Below are positions 34,430 through 46,821 of a stretch of DNA of 64,000 nucleotides, in pieces (within the stretch, counting starts at the first letter, position 1; every line of letters begins with the position of its first letter). The position numbers were made by a program, and so were the translations under genes. Where the stretch lies: assembly GCA_902729315.2 (NCBI GenBank), contig LR746265.1, positions 1,344,892 to 1,408,891 on the forward strand. The letters run 5' to 3'. Origin of the DNA: Spirodela intermedia. Taxonomy: Eukaryota > Streptophyta > Magnoliopsida > Alismatales > Araceae. The notes under the pieces were generated by a model, which searched no databases, was not told the DNA's origin, and saw only the letters and a list, made by a program, of their open reading frames with translations.

Positions 34430-37400
34430 CTACTGACCTGGCTTATTGGAGTGGCTGCTGCCCTGGCGATAGGGGCGGCCTCCAGGGAGGGTGTAGGAAG
34501 GCAGAGGATGAGATCCAGCTTGCTGAGTGGATTCACTGTAGCGCTGTTGAGGGTGCTGGTAATGGGTATCCATGGCCGCAGGAGAATTGTAGGGAGGCAG
34601 CTCAGATGTGGGGTACAGAGGGTATGAGTGAGAAAATCTGGGCTTCTCCTGTTCGGGTGGTGGCGGGTGTGGAGGGTTTTGGGGATTGGCTGGTTGGGGG
34701 GCCCTGCTGGAGGAGAATCTGAGGCCGGCCATTTGACCCTTCACATCATCGATCATTTCCCTGCATTGGATGTTCCTGGTCATTGCAAAGTCGCTGCACT
34801 GCTGCTTCACATTCGCTATTGCATCCTGTTCAGAGGCCGTGAGGAGAAGAAAATCAATGCAAGGGGAGAATTAAAAGAAGAAAGATGAAGGGAACGCCGA
34901 TCTGGGTGGAGGCTGGGAAGCAGGAAGAGAGAAGAACTGAAGACACTGTTCCTGAAACATGCAGCGGAGACCGATTTGGACCCTCCGTTGGATAAGCCAG
35001 GTACCTGAAGAGTGACGTAGAACTTCAGACCTTCGTTGATGTTCCCCTTGATTTCTCGGAACTTTGCCACGGCGGTGGCTATTTGCTCGTAGCACCTGTC
35101 GCAAGAAGCTGGGAACAAATTCCCAGATAGTCAGATGCGTGTACAGATGTATGCCATTAAAAGAAAAAAAAAAAAGGTTATGATTCAGTGGCCGGGTTTT
35201 GACATTTAGTAATAATAGTAATGGAAAAGGGATGACTTTCTAGTGTGTGGGTGATTCAGTAGTCTTTCAAGATTAATGAAGAACACAATGGGGATGTATC
35301 AGAGATGAGTAGATAAGTCAATGGGAACCAATTGATCTCTACAAGTTTTTTGCCAGAGATTTTCGGGAATAGATGAAGTAGGGCATGGCAGTCTATTGGT
35401 TGAGTTTGCATTGAAAAAAGGGGAGCCGTGGAGATTGCACATAATTTTAATCCCTTATTTTGAAGGAGAAAATTGCAGAGTGTGTAAGAAATTCCAGGTA
35501 ATTTTTCTCTTCTTGAACCTATCAGATCAAGTTGTTTCAAAATTTCTAAATTGACTTTAATGAATGGCAAAGGATATTTTTTTTATGAGTTCATTCACAT
35601 GTTTCCAGCGTCTTGTATTTACTTGCATGGTGGCATGCCCTTCGAACTTATGAAAACTAACATATGTTGTAAGAATACTTGATAATTAAGTAAGAATTTA
35701 GTCAGTTTCGTGATACACAGATAAAAAATACAACGGTGGTAGGCCCAACCTTGGTAACTACGAGCCTCATTGTAAACCTTAGATCAACAAAATAATTATT
35801 CAGGACGTAGAAGTATTTCCGTGGTTAGAAACTAGTTTAGATGTTGACATAACAAGGCTTTCGTCAATTTCCATGTCTCGATTGGATTAAGTAGTATTGA
35901 CGGATTCGAAGGGAGCATTTGTGATAAAACAAGAGTGCAGAAATATGAAGATCAAGCAATAAACAAAGCTCGAGGAGCTCATTTCTAATGGGTGACAGAT
36001 TACATGAGATAATATCACACACCTTTGTAGTCTTCAAGATTAAAGACTTTTTCAAATCCATCGTTTTGTTCCTGCAATCAAGTAAACCAGATATCTCAGT
36101 AATCAATGCAGCAATCTCTGTATTATGTGAAGTCAGGAACAATCCTGAAAGGAAACCCCTCTGTGCCAAAAAAAGGAGAATGAAGTGGATTCAAAGTACA
36201 TAAAATAATCTAAGCTATTTCCAGCAGTTTATGTCAATTCAAACGTGCAAGCATCCTTTTTGAATCTCATTTATCAGTTTAACGCAGGAGGCACAAGATT
36301 GACAAAAAAATGAATAGATTTCGAGGAAAAAAACATGCATAAACTGGCACATTTTAAAGTTCTATAATTTAATTTGTAAACTTTAAATGGAAATGACAAG
36401 CTTGTCAAGGATCTAAAAACCTCCTTAAAAAGGAAATTCCCCATAGTTAGAGGAACCCGATCCTCACCTTCCACAGCCAAATGTCAGACATATCAGCAAA
36501 AAAGAAAGAAAATGAGTTTTGGCTAAGATGTATCATCAGAAGGAGAATAATTCTGCCCACACCAGAAATAAAGAGGTACTTTGCTATAAACTCCAATGTG
36601 AAGGAGTTTTTACTAGATCGAAGTTGTGGAAAAAACATCGTAAGCAATCTTAGGGAGTAGTCAGAATCCAAGGAAAGTTAGAATAAAACAATCAAAGGAA
36701 GCATGACTTGGTAACAACAGATCTGAAATTCTTGGGCGGCTGGGGGAATATTTCAGTTCAAGACGTCCTTGCAGTTGGACTGCTCTGCGGGAACATAAGC
36801 AGCTACGCTCCCTGTTTTCCAAATCTTTAGAGTAAAGCCAAAGAAAAATTCATCAGAACTGCCTACAACAAAATTTATGCCCCTTGGCCATTTAGCTACA
36901 TTATTAAAGGTTAACAATATAATATTTATTATTTTTAGATTTCTCTAAGGCCAATGACTTCAGTGGAGTGGTACACTCAAAAAGTAACTCCCAGAGTTTG
37001 TAATTCATCTCACCGCCACACGTCATAAAGAAAGACGGCATAGGATTATTATCCCCTCGAAGAGTGAGAACAATATAAACAGCAAAGATAACTGTTCGCG
37101 TGGCAACAGGAAGAACTGAGCGAGTAACCTGAATCTGAATCAACAAAAGCTCTTGGGCTTCAACATTTTGGGCAATTTCTTCACATACACGATCATACTT
37201 TTCGATCTCCTTCTTAAAAAGATCCTCGTAAGATCCAGTGATTGACATCAACTTTGGAAGTATATCATCCTGAGAGGAAATTTTGAAATATGTATGAAAT
37301 TACAAGGAAAGATATCAACCCAAAGAAATCCATCATGAAAATGGGACATAAAAGAGGAAGGGAATCTAGACAGTTAGATGGCATTAAGCAGATATTCAAC

Positions 37401-40400
37401 CACAAAAAATATGCATGCACATTAAGTGGTCGTGGATATGCAACACTTGAACAAGTACTCCCATCAGAAAGTTAACTTTCAGCATATGATCTGCTGTAGG
37501 AAGGGGGAAGGAATGTGGGTGAAGTTCGTTTTTGGGAGAGGAAAGCGGAAGGAGATGGGGAGGAGTGGGGGGTTAGGGGGTAAGGGGAAAGTAAGTGTGG
37601 GGAACTTGTGGGGGGGGGGAGGAAAAGAAAGAGGAGGGGAGGGGGTTGGGGGTGCCGCTCAAGGAGACCAGGTTTTCTGTGAGCAGAATGCGTGAGAGAG
37701 AGGGGGGAGAGAGAGATGGGAGAGAGAGGGGGGAGAGAGCGGGGGGAGAGAGCGGGGGAGAGAGGGAGAGAGAGGGAGAGAGAGTGAGAGCGAGAGAGAG
37801 AGAGAGAGAGAGAGAGGGGAGGGGGGAAAGAGAGAAATAAAATAGACGCCTTTCTCACAGTGGCAACGCACAAAAATAACTCAGGAAAATTTCACAGATG
37901 TTTCCAGTTGATATCATTTTCTCTGCTTCATTTTTTGGAGAAAGGAAGGAAGCAATTCAGGAAAAGATGTAAAATATACAAATCTGTGGATTGAACAGAT
38001 TAAAAGAATGAGGTATGATACGACCATCGGTTTAAACAGAAGTACCTTTCTCCTGATCTCCTTGAGCATGTCTTCGAGACCTGCCCTCTGAGAACCAAGA
38101 GTCTCCAGATGCCTCTAATTAAACAAAAAAATAATTAACAATAGTGAAAAGCCATACTAAGGAAATTCGAATATAATAAAATATTGAACCATAAAAATAT
38201 GAGCGAGCTATCGTGCGTATCTTTAAAGTTATTTTCTTTATCACGCTCTAGCTTTTAGAGTCTCCATTTGCAATAAGATGGAAAGAGTGACATAATTCCA
38301 TTATAAACGTCATTACAATCATCCCCCTAAATTTCCTCTTTCTTTCAGAACTTAGGGTGCGTGGGAACGGTAAAGCTAACAATTCATGTGTACCAGAAAA
38401 AAAGACTAAGAAAATATAGGAAATTCAGTATTTCTTATGTACTGACAAGAGACGTTTGCCTAAGATAGAAAAAGCATACTATCAGCAGACATCAAGGATT
38501 CGATCCAAAGGGAAAAGTAGCTCAGAAAAAAACTTGCGTTCAGTAAAAATGTGGCATGTGGCAAAATACTCTCGTAACCAATGACAGCGCCTCTCGCTTC
38601 CCTAAATTAAAAAGAAGGAAATATTCTGTCGAAAAGATTACAGTGGCAACAGCTCACTCATCATGTACACGATCCAGATAGCAAATAGTAGTAAGTTGCA
38701 TTTTCTAGCCAAGACAAGCTTTCCGCATACATCACCCCAATCCATGGAAAAGTGGCATATTTCATGAAGAGATTTGTGATCTTCTTTTGGGAAACTATCA
38801 AGAAAATGTTGAATGAAAGCATGATTCATATTGGTGAAGTTAAATGTGTCAACGTCAACGTCAACGAACAAGCAATATCTTCCAAACGAAAAGACGACCA
38901 AGCAAAAAGGATTGAATAAAAAATGAATAAATATGGGGGAAGGGAAATGACAGATAAAATAAGCACGTGAGGGAGCAGCAAAAAAGGATACTTACCAAAC
39001 TCTGCTTAAGAGCTCCAACTACAGCATCTTCATTTTCGTTCAATGACATCATAGGTTTTCCAAGACTTGGAAGGGCAGATTCTATCTGTAATCCAAAATA
39101 ATAGATCTAGGTGACAAAGGAGAAGAGTGATTTCCTAAGAATTTTAATGTGTGAGGCATTTGCATACATTTTGAGTAAAAAACCCAGCGAAAATCTCACG
39201 AAAAAAAGAAGATAAAATGAGTACAAGTAGATAAAGATACAAAGTAAAGTATTAAAGTCTAGGTTTTAAGCCATGGTTTTTAGATAACACCATTCAGCAA
39301 GGCTTGAAACAATACTCATAGGTTCGCATATATAAGAGTTTGATAGAGGATAAAGGTCACCAAAAAATAGCTCTGAAAACTATATTGGTGCATACAAAAC
39401 TATCAATAGTAGGCTTAAATATGATGCCAAGACTGGTAAAATGTATTGAGGGAAAATAAGCTGTAAATAATAACACACTCACAGGCCTGTGGTTGAGAAT
39501 CGCCATGAGGGCCGAACTATCCTCTATTGAACGCTCAATCCGCGCATCACTGTCAGCAGCTTGCTTAAGGTTTCCAGCAAACTTATTCAATCTATCCTGA
39601 AAATTTTTCGTCAGGGCGCTGGATTGAGGCCTTGTCCACCGTGTCCCGAATTGGGACCTAAGCTCAGCGTCCTCCCTTTCTTCTTTTACCAGTATCTGTT
39701 CAGTCTGCAACAGCATCTCCTGATTAACCCTCCTCAAGTCCCTGAGCTGCTGAAATTCAGCATCCAAACCAGCTGGTCCACCGACAACTAGCACAGCCTC
39801 TACATCTTCCTTAATGTCTGCTGGCAAACTGAAAATTCCATCAAGCGCAAGGATAGAATGAGGCAAATCCATCTCCTTAAGCCTAATGCTCGCGGTTTCA
39901 CTCCCCTGCTGCAATGTCTCTGCTTGCACTCGGATAATATCATCGACCATCTGAGTGTACCTGGAGAGAGCTTTGGCACTGTTATCAGGCACAAGTGTAG
40001 CAAATAACCTCTCCTTGCTTGCATCAAGGATATCGGCCATGGGGAAAGGCTTTACAAGTGAAGCAGCGGGCAGTGGTGCCAGGGAGCTGATTAGAGGAAC
40101 ACGCATTAGATAGACACGGTCATTTTCCTTCAGTGCTCTCTCCAGGTTGAGATTTAGACAGCCCTCCAAGTCGTTGACTGCATCAAGAAGAGGTGCCGCT
40201 ACTCCTCTAGCAAACTGCTTGGAGTCGTTAAGGGCACCTATTGCACTCTTCAGCCTTGCAATTTCCTCCGCAATCTCTTCTCTCTCATGTAAATCCAATG
40301 ATATTCTATAGCAGGCTTCCGCATAGAAATGTGCTGCTTTTATTTGGGCATGAGAGATCCACATTCGATCGAAGTGCTGGTTAAGTGGTGGTGAATTCAA

Positions 40401-41528
40401 GGCAGCAGAGGCTTCCTCATAATAGAGACTGACCTGCAAGAATCTTCAAACAAGTTGATGCTCAAAATTCTGATCAAAGCGTCCCTGGCTGATAAGATCT
40501 GAGCCCAAAAACAGCAAAACGCCGAGAAACTAAGATGCATGTTCAACAAAAGAGATTTTGGGCATTAAAATGCAATCCCAGGAATCTTCCAGCCGCATTA
40601 TCTTATAATATCAGGTTTGGAACATGGTGAAGCAATCAAGAATTTTTACAATGAACAGTTCTTCGTTGAAACGTGGGGAATGTCTAGAAAACAGCCCGTT
40701 TTTTAAATTCACATTGGACCCACGAAGGCCTAGAACCAAGACTAGGAACATTTTTATTCTGCAGATTCATCTCAAGTGAATCAAGAAAAAGGAAAGTGTC
40801 TCCTTGAATCCCAAAACAACCTAAAGAAGTCAATGAATAACGCTAAAACTGACCTGACGCGCTACTTTGCAGCACAGACCAGGAGCCTTTGCGTCACCGA
40901 TGACCTTCTCGAAGAAGCACTCCTGTGCTTGGGCGAGCATAAGCCGCTCAAGTGCCGCAGCACACTCTGCCGACAAGTCTACTGTCGCAGACGAACCCAG
41001 AGATGCCTTAAGAGAGGGATTATCGCGGAGGAATGCGAAGGCCCCCGCCGCAGCCTGGAAGGAGTTGCAGGCCTGCTTCAGGCCCCCAGCCGCCGTCCTG
41101 TCCGCAGATAATGCCATCTGGCTGTGCACTGCGCCGAGATTGAAGAGCACGGCGGCCTTCTCCAGGTGTATGCTCTGCTGAGACGCCCTCTTGTTGGGCT
41201 TGAACGCGTCGCACCAGGTGAAGGAAAGCGTGTTCACGTGTTCCCGATCTGGAGAGATGGGGAAGCGAGACTCGATCGCGCACAGCGCGCGGTAATAGGA
41301 CTGGAGCAGGTCACGACGGACCTCGGGGAGCGCCTGCGACGGCGAAGCCTTCTCGAGATCGGACCGCATCCGTCGAACCGCCTGAAGATCGTCCTCCAGC
41401 TTCTGCGCCTCCCGCTCCGAGTAGTTCAAGGCGATGTAGTCGCGGAGGGGGCGGTAGAGGTCCACCGGCGTCGTCTTCTTCTCCAGAACTTCCAGCATAA
41501 CGTTCACCATCCCTCCGGCGACCGGCAT
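34430..41528 (-). CDS. ALIX: ALIX / BRO1-domain ESCRT-associated protein, 824 aa
   Basis: Eight exons: 40854-41528, 39483-40433, 38996-39085, 38046-38114, 37129-37269, 36023-36071, 35005-35108, 34430-34825. The frame closes at 825 codons with the stop. ALIX is a cytosolic adaptor that binds ESCRT-III (SNF7) and ubiquitin-related partners and helps sort membrane proteins into multivesicular bodies. Residues ~1-380 form the BRO1 domain (YRPLRDYIALNYSE, KAAVLFNLGAVHSQ, AQECFFEKVI). About 385-700 is the coiled-coil V domain (for example RVNQEMLLQTEQILVKEERE). The last ~100 residues are rich in Pro, Tyr, Gln and Ser (PPHPPPPEQ, SYPLYP) as in ALIX tails. Length is close to Arabidopsis ALIX. Intron 37270-38045 holds a long purine tract. 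Confidence 0.96.
37500..37845. repeat. Long polypurine tract in an ALIX intron
   Basis: About 340 bases of almost pure A/G on the + strand. It begins G-rich (runs of 4-10 G) and passes into GAGAGG/GA repeats. It includes four G-runs of at least four bases with short loops at 37557-37587, a G-quadruplex pattern. Confidence 0.9.
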
Positions 41529-41905
41529 GGTCTTCTCCCTCCAGAAGCCCGGGGAGTGGGAGGGGGAAATTTAACGGCTTCAGCGTACGATCTGCTTCGT
41601 CATCCTCCGCGGGGATCAGAGAATTCCCTTCTTCCCCTCCGGGAGGTACCTTGAGCTCGAAGCTTTCCTCGCAGACTCATCACCAATCAGAGCCATTGGA
41701 TTTGCTGCGAACGACCAGACAGTACCTACAGACCCTCGTCGCCGATGGCTTGTCGTTGACCAACGGGGAACTTCCAGGAAGCTCAACCACTTCCGATAAT
41801 TTTCATCTACCTAGCGCCAAATAAATAAATAATAACAACCATAATCGAGCTTTTTCATCGCCTAAACAATGATATTCATATTTATCTGAACATCTCCTCA
41901 CAAAT

Positions 41906-41961
<56 letters not shown>

Positions 41962-42109
41962 ACGGTGGGGCCCGGGACTGAAAGAGTGTCATGGGCCCAG
42001 GCCGAAAAAGGATCAGATTTTCCGATTATGTCGATAATATGAGCAACTAACTAACTAACTATATACAGAAGAAAGCAGTCCTGTGATGACCCCACCGAGT
42101 GCAGTGCAA
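41529..42109. other. Intergenic region between ALIX start and PAO end
   Basis: Contains the GC-rich ALIX 5' leader, a GA microsatellite at 41911-41958 and the PAO 3' flank. No gene seen. Confidence 0.7.
41911..41958. repeat. (GA)n microsatellite upstream of ALIX
   Basis: GATA units followed by about 40 bases of GA repeat, roughly 390 bases upstream of the ALIX start codon. Confidence 0.95.
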
Positions 42110-42400
42110 TCAGTCAATCTCCGAATGGACGTAGTCAACAAAGACGAAGTGCTTCTGGAGATCGTGCAGGAGGTAGGAGAGGAGGGCGCTCAGCACCGCC
42201 GCCCCGGCGAGAAGGACCCTGAACTGGAGCTCCGCCGGCACACCGGCGGTGGCGGCGAAGACCACAGCCGCTCCGGCGAGCACCTTCTGCCAGGTCTGGA
42301 ACGCGGCGTACGCGGCCCTGCACGACGAGCACTTGAGCGTGTGCTGCTCGAACCTGTCCAGCATCTGTGAGAGTAGGCAAGACTGTCAGGATTGAGAGGC

Positions 42401-42435
<35 letters not shown>

Positions 42436-45400
42436 CATGTACCTGGCGCTTGGTCAAGACTGTGGATGGCAGAGGCTGCCCAGTGGTGGTGCCGAACCAG
42501 TCGGGCTGGCTGTTTCCATGTCTCCTCAGCCAGTTTCTGAACGCCAGGACAAGGCGATCTGCTTGAGTTGGGGTGAAAGTAAGTTTTGTGTACTGCTGAT
42601 TGACATCGCTCCCATCCTCCATTGACTTGGAGAGGAAGATCTTCTCTTGGCCCTGAAGAACAATCATGTCGCCGTCGTAGACTAAGTTGGAAGTCCAGTG
42701 CTCATACCACCGAGGAACAACCTGCATCACGGAGGAAAAGCCCTCATAGATCAATCTGGGTCGTCGAGATTGCCTGCAGAAGAAGGTCTTGATCTCTTCA
42801 TACCTGCCACCAAGCAGACCCCGGCATTGTGAACTGGAAGAAGTTCCGGGCACTGCAGACGATTGATCGAGTCTTCCCAGGAGCCATTGGTATGTTGAAG
42901 GAGCAGATCCAGATGACCCATTTCTGGTCCCCCAAAACTGGTAGCTTTGTGTCGATTTCTATCCTGAGAATAACGCAAATATTACAAGAAATAAGTAGCT
43001 ATATGATTATTCTTATGGCTGTAAGCGATTTAGGCCTTCTTTTGTCATGCATATTACACAGACGGCAGTAGTTTGATTCATTCTAATGAAAAAACAACGC
43101 ATTCTAATGTTTCTTTTGCTGGAACTGGTGATTGGTTGATGTCCATTGACTTTGTTTCAGACCGAGGGACGGTTACTGTTAATACAGTCAACTCTCCTGC
43201 AAATTCATTAGCTTCACAGAACTTTTTTTATGTTGACAACTGTGGAGACATCAGCAAATAAAGCTATAGAAAACTCAAGGATATGCCACATACAGGTAGT
43301 TGACCATACATGCAGCTATGCACACTCGTCGAGACATGTATACTGGTTAAGAATCTAATTTGAGAATCAGTGAATGCCATTAGTCAAAACATAAGAAGTC
43401 ACGTTGACTATACCATCCGACCAGGAAGTTTCTACTGGGTATCAATCATATGTTGAATTATCAAGCCCCTAATGGATGTCAAACTTTAAGCGACAGAGCT
43501 GGATATGATAAAAAGATGATTTCATGAATATAGTCTGCAATTTGAATTTGGATGAACAGAAAAAGATTAGGGTTTATGTCCTACTTTTAGAAAGACATCT
43601 TATTCTGCCAAAATTCCGAGGATCCAAAACATCTCAAACAGACGGAGACTAAGTAACAAATTTAGAAACACATCAAAATATGCCTCTACAGGTCCAGGAT
43701 TAACTCACTTGTTCATGTTATAACAGGGAGCAATAAATGATGAGCTGATACGAGGGTTCCCACTATCTGATCCAGAAAAACCCCACGCACCACTAGACTC
43801 CAATTTGAAGGGAAGAGGCTTGGCTCTATCTCTTCTGCCAGTGACCTGCAAGATAATGCTAGTAAGAAAAAGAAAAGAAAAAAAATATACACAGTCCATC
43901 GTCTGTCAGATAAACCTGTACAAAAAAGTTACGAAAAAATGAAATAAATAAACATGAAGCTCTATCAGAAAATTGGAAAAATGCAACATTGGCTTAGACT
44001 ACGATCTGAAAACGTGTCCTCTTTGGAGGAAATTAGCAAAAGGTTCAGTTCATCTTGCATTCATTAACAAGTTCCAATAAAATAGATGTCCAGTACGACT
44101 ACAGAACTGTTCAACAATTTTATATAACTCAAAAGAGAAATTTGATTCATCACCCAATGTCAGACAACTTCATGATCATGTGCAAAATTTATCATGATTA
44201 ACTATTTTTACAAGGATTTTTATGGGTGGATGCTATGATGGATGACAAAAAGTATTAAGATAACCCCCAGGAAATATTTTGATGAGAACAAATGATAGCT
44301 CAGAGATCAGGGGTATTCAGGGAGAAAAACCAGGTATCAGTTACCATGGTAACGGAGGAATATTTCTGATGAACATCCTGGTATGGAAAGATTCTAGAAG
44401 ATTGTGAGGAAGAATTCAGCGATCCATATGTCAAGATTAGAATACTTATGCTCGTCAAAGGAAGAACAAAGATTAGAATACTATACCCTGGCGTATAGTT
44501 ATTGATTGAAAAAACGAAGCATTCATTAATCCTTTACTTGCCGAAACAACTATAGGAATTGAAAAAATATGCAGGCTAATGCAATATTAGTAGTTTGATG
44601 CTGTTAATGACAATCGTGCATTTTTTTATTCTCAATTCTGCGAGAGAAACATACCTTATGATGTGCAAAGTTAATGTGAGATGGATCGGAAACGTTCTCC
44701 ATGAGTGTGTCATACCCATAGAAGAGATCCCTCTGTATGGTCACAGTTGAAAAGTTTGGATCGTTGAATTCATCAGGGAGCCTAAAGTTTAAAATATATA
44801 AAAAATTAGTCTTCCTAATTAACGGAACAGGAAAACTTGCTGAAAACAAAGATCATGAGTTTCTGGAAAGAACTAATGACGTGGGACTTAATGGAGTTTG
44901 AATTTGACGAAACCACAACTGTTTTTATTACATACATGGGGGGTTTCGTGGTCGCGGCTTTCTCCCATCCCTTTTCATCAGGCCACACGAAGAGAAGCCC
45001 CTGGGAGACCATGCTTGGGAGCTTGGCAACGCATGCCCGCGGTGAGTTGACGGCACGGGCTTCAGGACCCTCTGCTGCTGCCTGCGGGATCCGCTTACAT
45101 GAACCTGCGCCATCGAAAGACCACCCATGGTACGAACACTGCAGCCACCCATCTTCATCAATCCTCCCTTCCTGTTGTCACCACGTAATAAATCATTAAT
45201 TAAATAGAATTTCACGCAAAAACTTCGAAAGAAGAAAAATCCTCTTCCCCAAAGTTCGAGCTAAGCCATGAGACATGTACGGGTTCTGTTCTTCCAGAGA
45301 AGTTGAGCGAGAAAATTCGCATACTCTGTACGACTATGAAGACATGGTGTATCAAAGGATATCGAAGACAAAGAAGAGAGTACTAACGGAGAGTGGAGCG

Positions 45401-45882
45401 AGGCGGTGGGGGCAGAGGTCGTCCAAAGCGACCCATTCGGATGTGGAGGGATCCTTCCAGATGACGATGTCTCGGTTGAGAAGCTGGAAAGGCGTTGGGA
45501 CGGACGGATCAAGGTCCTCCACCAGTGACACCGGGTACCAGTTGTCCCTCCATGAGAATGACTCTAGATCGGACGAAGAAGAAGAACCAGGGACTTCTTC
45601 TTCTCCAGCGGCGGCGGCGGCGGCGCCTTCTCTCTGCTCCTCATCGGACGCCGGGCTCGCCGCCGGAGAGGACGAAGGAGCCGCAACACGGACAACCGGA
45701 CACCGGCGATCCCTCGCTCGTCCGTTCCTCCGCCACCCGCCGGAAAGGGAACGACAATCGGATTGGGACGGGGACGCGCAGAAGTCAACGGCGGCGGCGA
45801 TCCGAGGGAATCTCGCCGGAGCTCTCCGCTCCGACCGGCGAGAAGCTACAGACTGATACGTGGAGAGCAGAACGGACGCCAT
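42110..45882 (-). CDS. PAO: Pheophorbide a oxygenase (PAO/ACD1), 562 aa
   Basis: Seven exons: 45388-45882, 44936-45171, 44655-44781, 43709-43845, 42804-42963, 42443-42721, 42110-42364. Phases close at 563 codons with the stop. PAO is a ferredoxin-dependent Rieske oxygenase of the plastid envelope or thylakoid; it opens the pheophorbide a ring, the committed step of chlorophyll breakdown in senescence. The N-terminus is Ser/Arg/Ala-rich without early acidic residues, as in a plastid transit peptide. The Rieske centre is split by an intron: DDLCPHRLAPLS before it, LQCSYHGWSFDG after it. The mononuclear iron site is SDPSHINFAHH. The C-terminal part has LDRFEQHTLKCSSC, the CxxC of the PAO/TIC55 family, and two membrane helices. 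The close match to Arabidopsis ACD1 through VVPRWYEHWTSNLVYDGD distinguishes it from CAO and TIC55. A GA tract at 42403-42434 sits in the last intron. Confidence 0.96.
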
Positions 45883-46273
45883 CAGCTTCGTGGGGAAGGA
45901 GAGATCTGCGACGCTTAAAAAAGGCTCCCCTCCCCACCAATGGGAACGCCCTGAAAGGACACGTGGGGAAAATTCGCAACTTCCAATGACTAATTTCCAC
46001 GTCATCGGAGCCGGTTTACGGCTTTTACCGTGGGCGGATTATTGGATGCGTCTGGAAAGACTTGCCGTGGGGGGAAGCCCAAGCTGGTCTGGGCCCACGG
46101 AAACGGCGACGTTTATAATGGGAAGAGTGGGCCTCTGTTTAGGCCCAATAATGTTGGGTCCAGATAAAAAAGCCCATATAAGGGTAATCGGGAACCATGG
46201 TCCAATCTTCAGTAGGTGATCAGAAACCTGTACAAGAGGTTCCAGCGAGGAAAACGGCGGCGCCGCCCACGAC

Positions 46274-46317
<44 letters not shown>

Positions 46318-46376
46318 GGATCAGCAGACCCTTCCCCGCACATTTTCTTCGAAAATGGTCGCAAAAATCGCCGCTT
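45883..46376. promoter_or_regulatory. PAO upstream region with CT tract
   Basis: About 490 bases between the end of the PHD-GNAT gene and the PAO start codon. It must hold the PAO promoter and the PHD-GNAT 3'UTR. A CT microsatellite lies at 46274-46314. No clear TATA box was identified. Confidence 0.5.
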
Positions 46377-46781
46377 TCAGATGCGCCCACCAAGCGGGAG
46401 GGGAGAGAGAGACGCCGTTGACCCGGTTCCTTCTTTTCCTTCTTCCTGGAAGCCATCTGCCGGAGGTTTGGCGACCAGTTTGTGGAGCATCGAGGTCCCG
46501 TGGAAGACAGTCGGGCGGCAGCCCTTGGCGAGCTCATTCAGCTGCGTGGGAGATGCGAGTCAGCGGGGGAAAGATCGACGGGGAGGCAACTCACAGGGTC
46601 AGCGGGGTTTGACCTCGTCGATGGTGATCTTACTGAAACCAAACTTCTTCGTCCAGATGGATTCAGCTTCGTCTGCAGCCGGGAGGACGAGATGTTTGAC
46701 TTCCAGAGAGTTCAGCATTCTCTCTATGCATGAAAACAACGACTGGAAGTAACCCTGCATATAGACAAGCATCTGAAATTT

Positions 46782-46821
<40 letters not shown>

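Noticed and set aside
40867-41654. Plus-strand open frames of 104-176 aa opposite ALIX exon 1
   Set aside because: They are antisense shadows of the GC-rich BRO1-coding exon, whose frame and family match are clear.
45495-45989. 164-aa and 193-aa plus-strand frames opposite PAO exon 1
   Set aside because: They are antisense shadows of the GC-rich transit-peptide exon.
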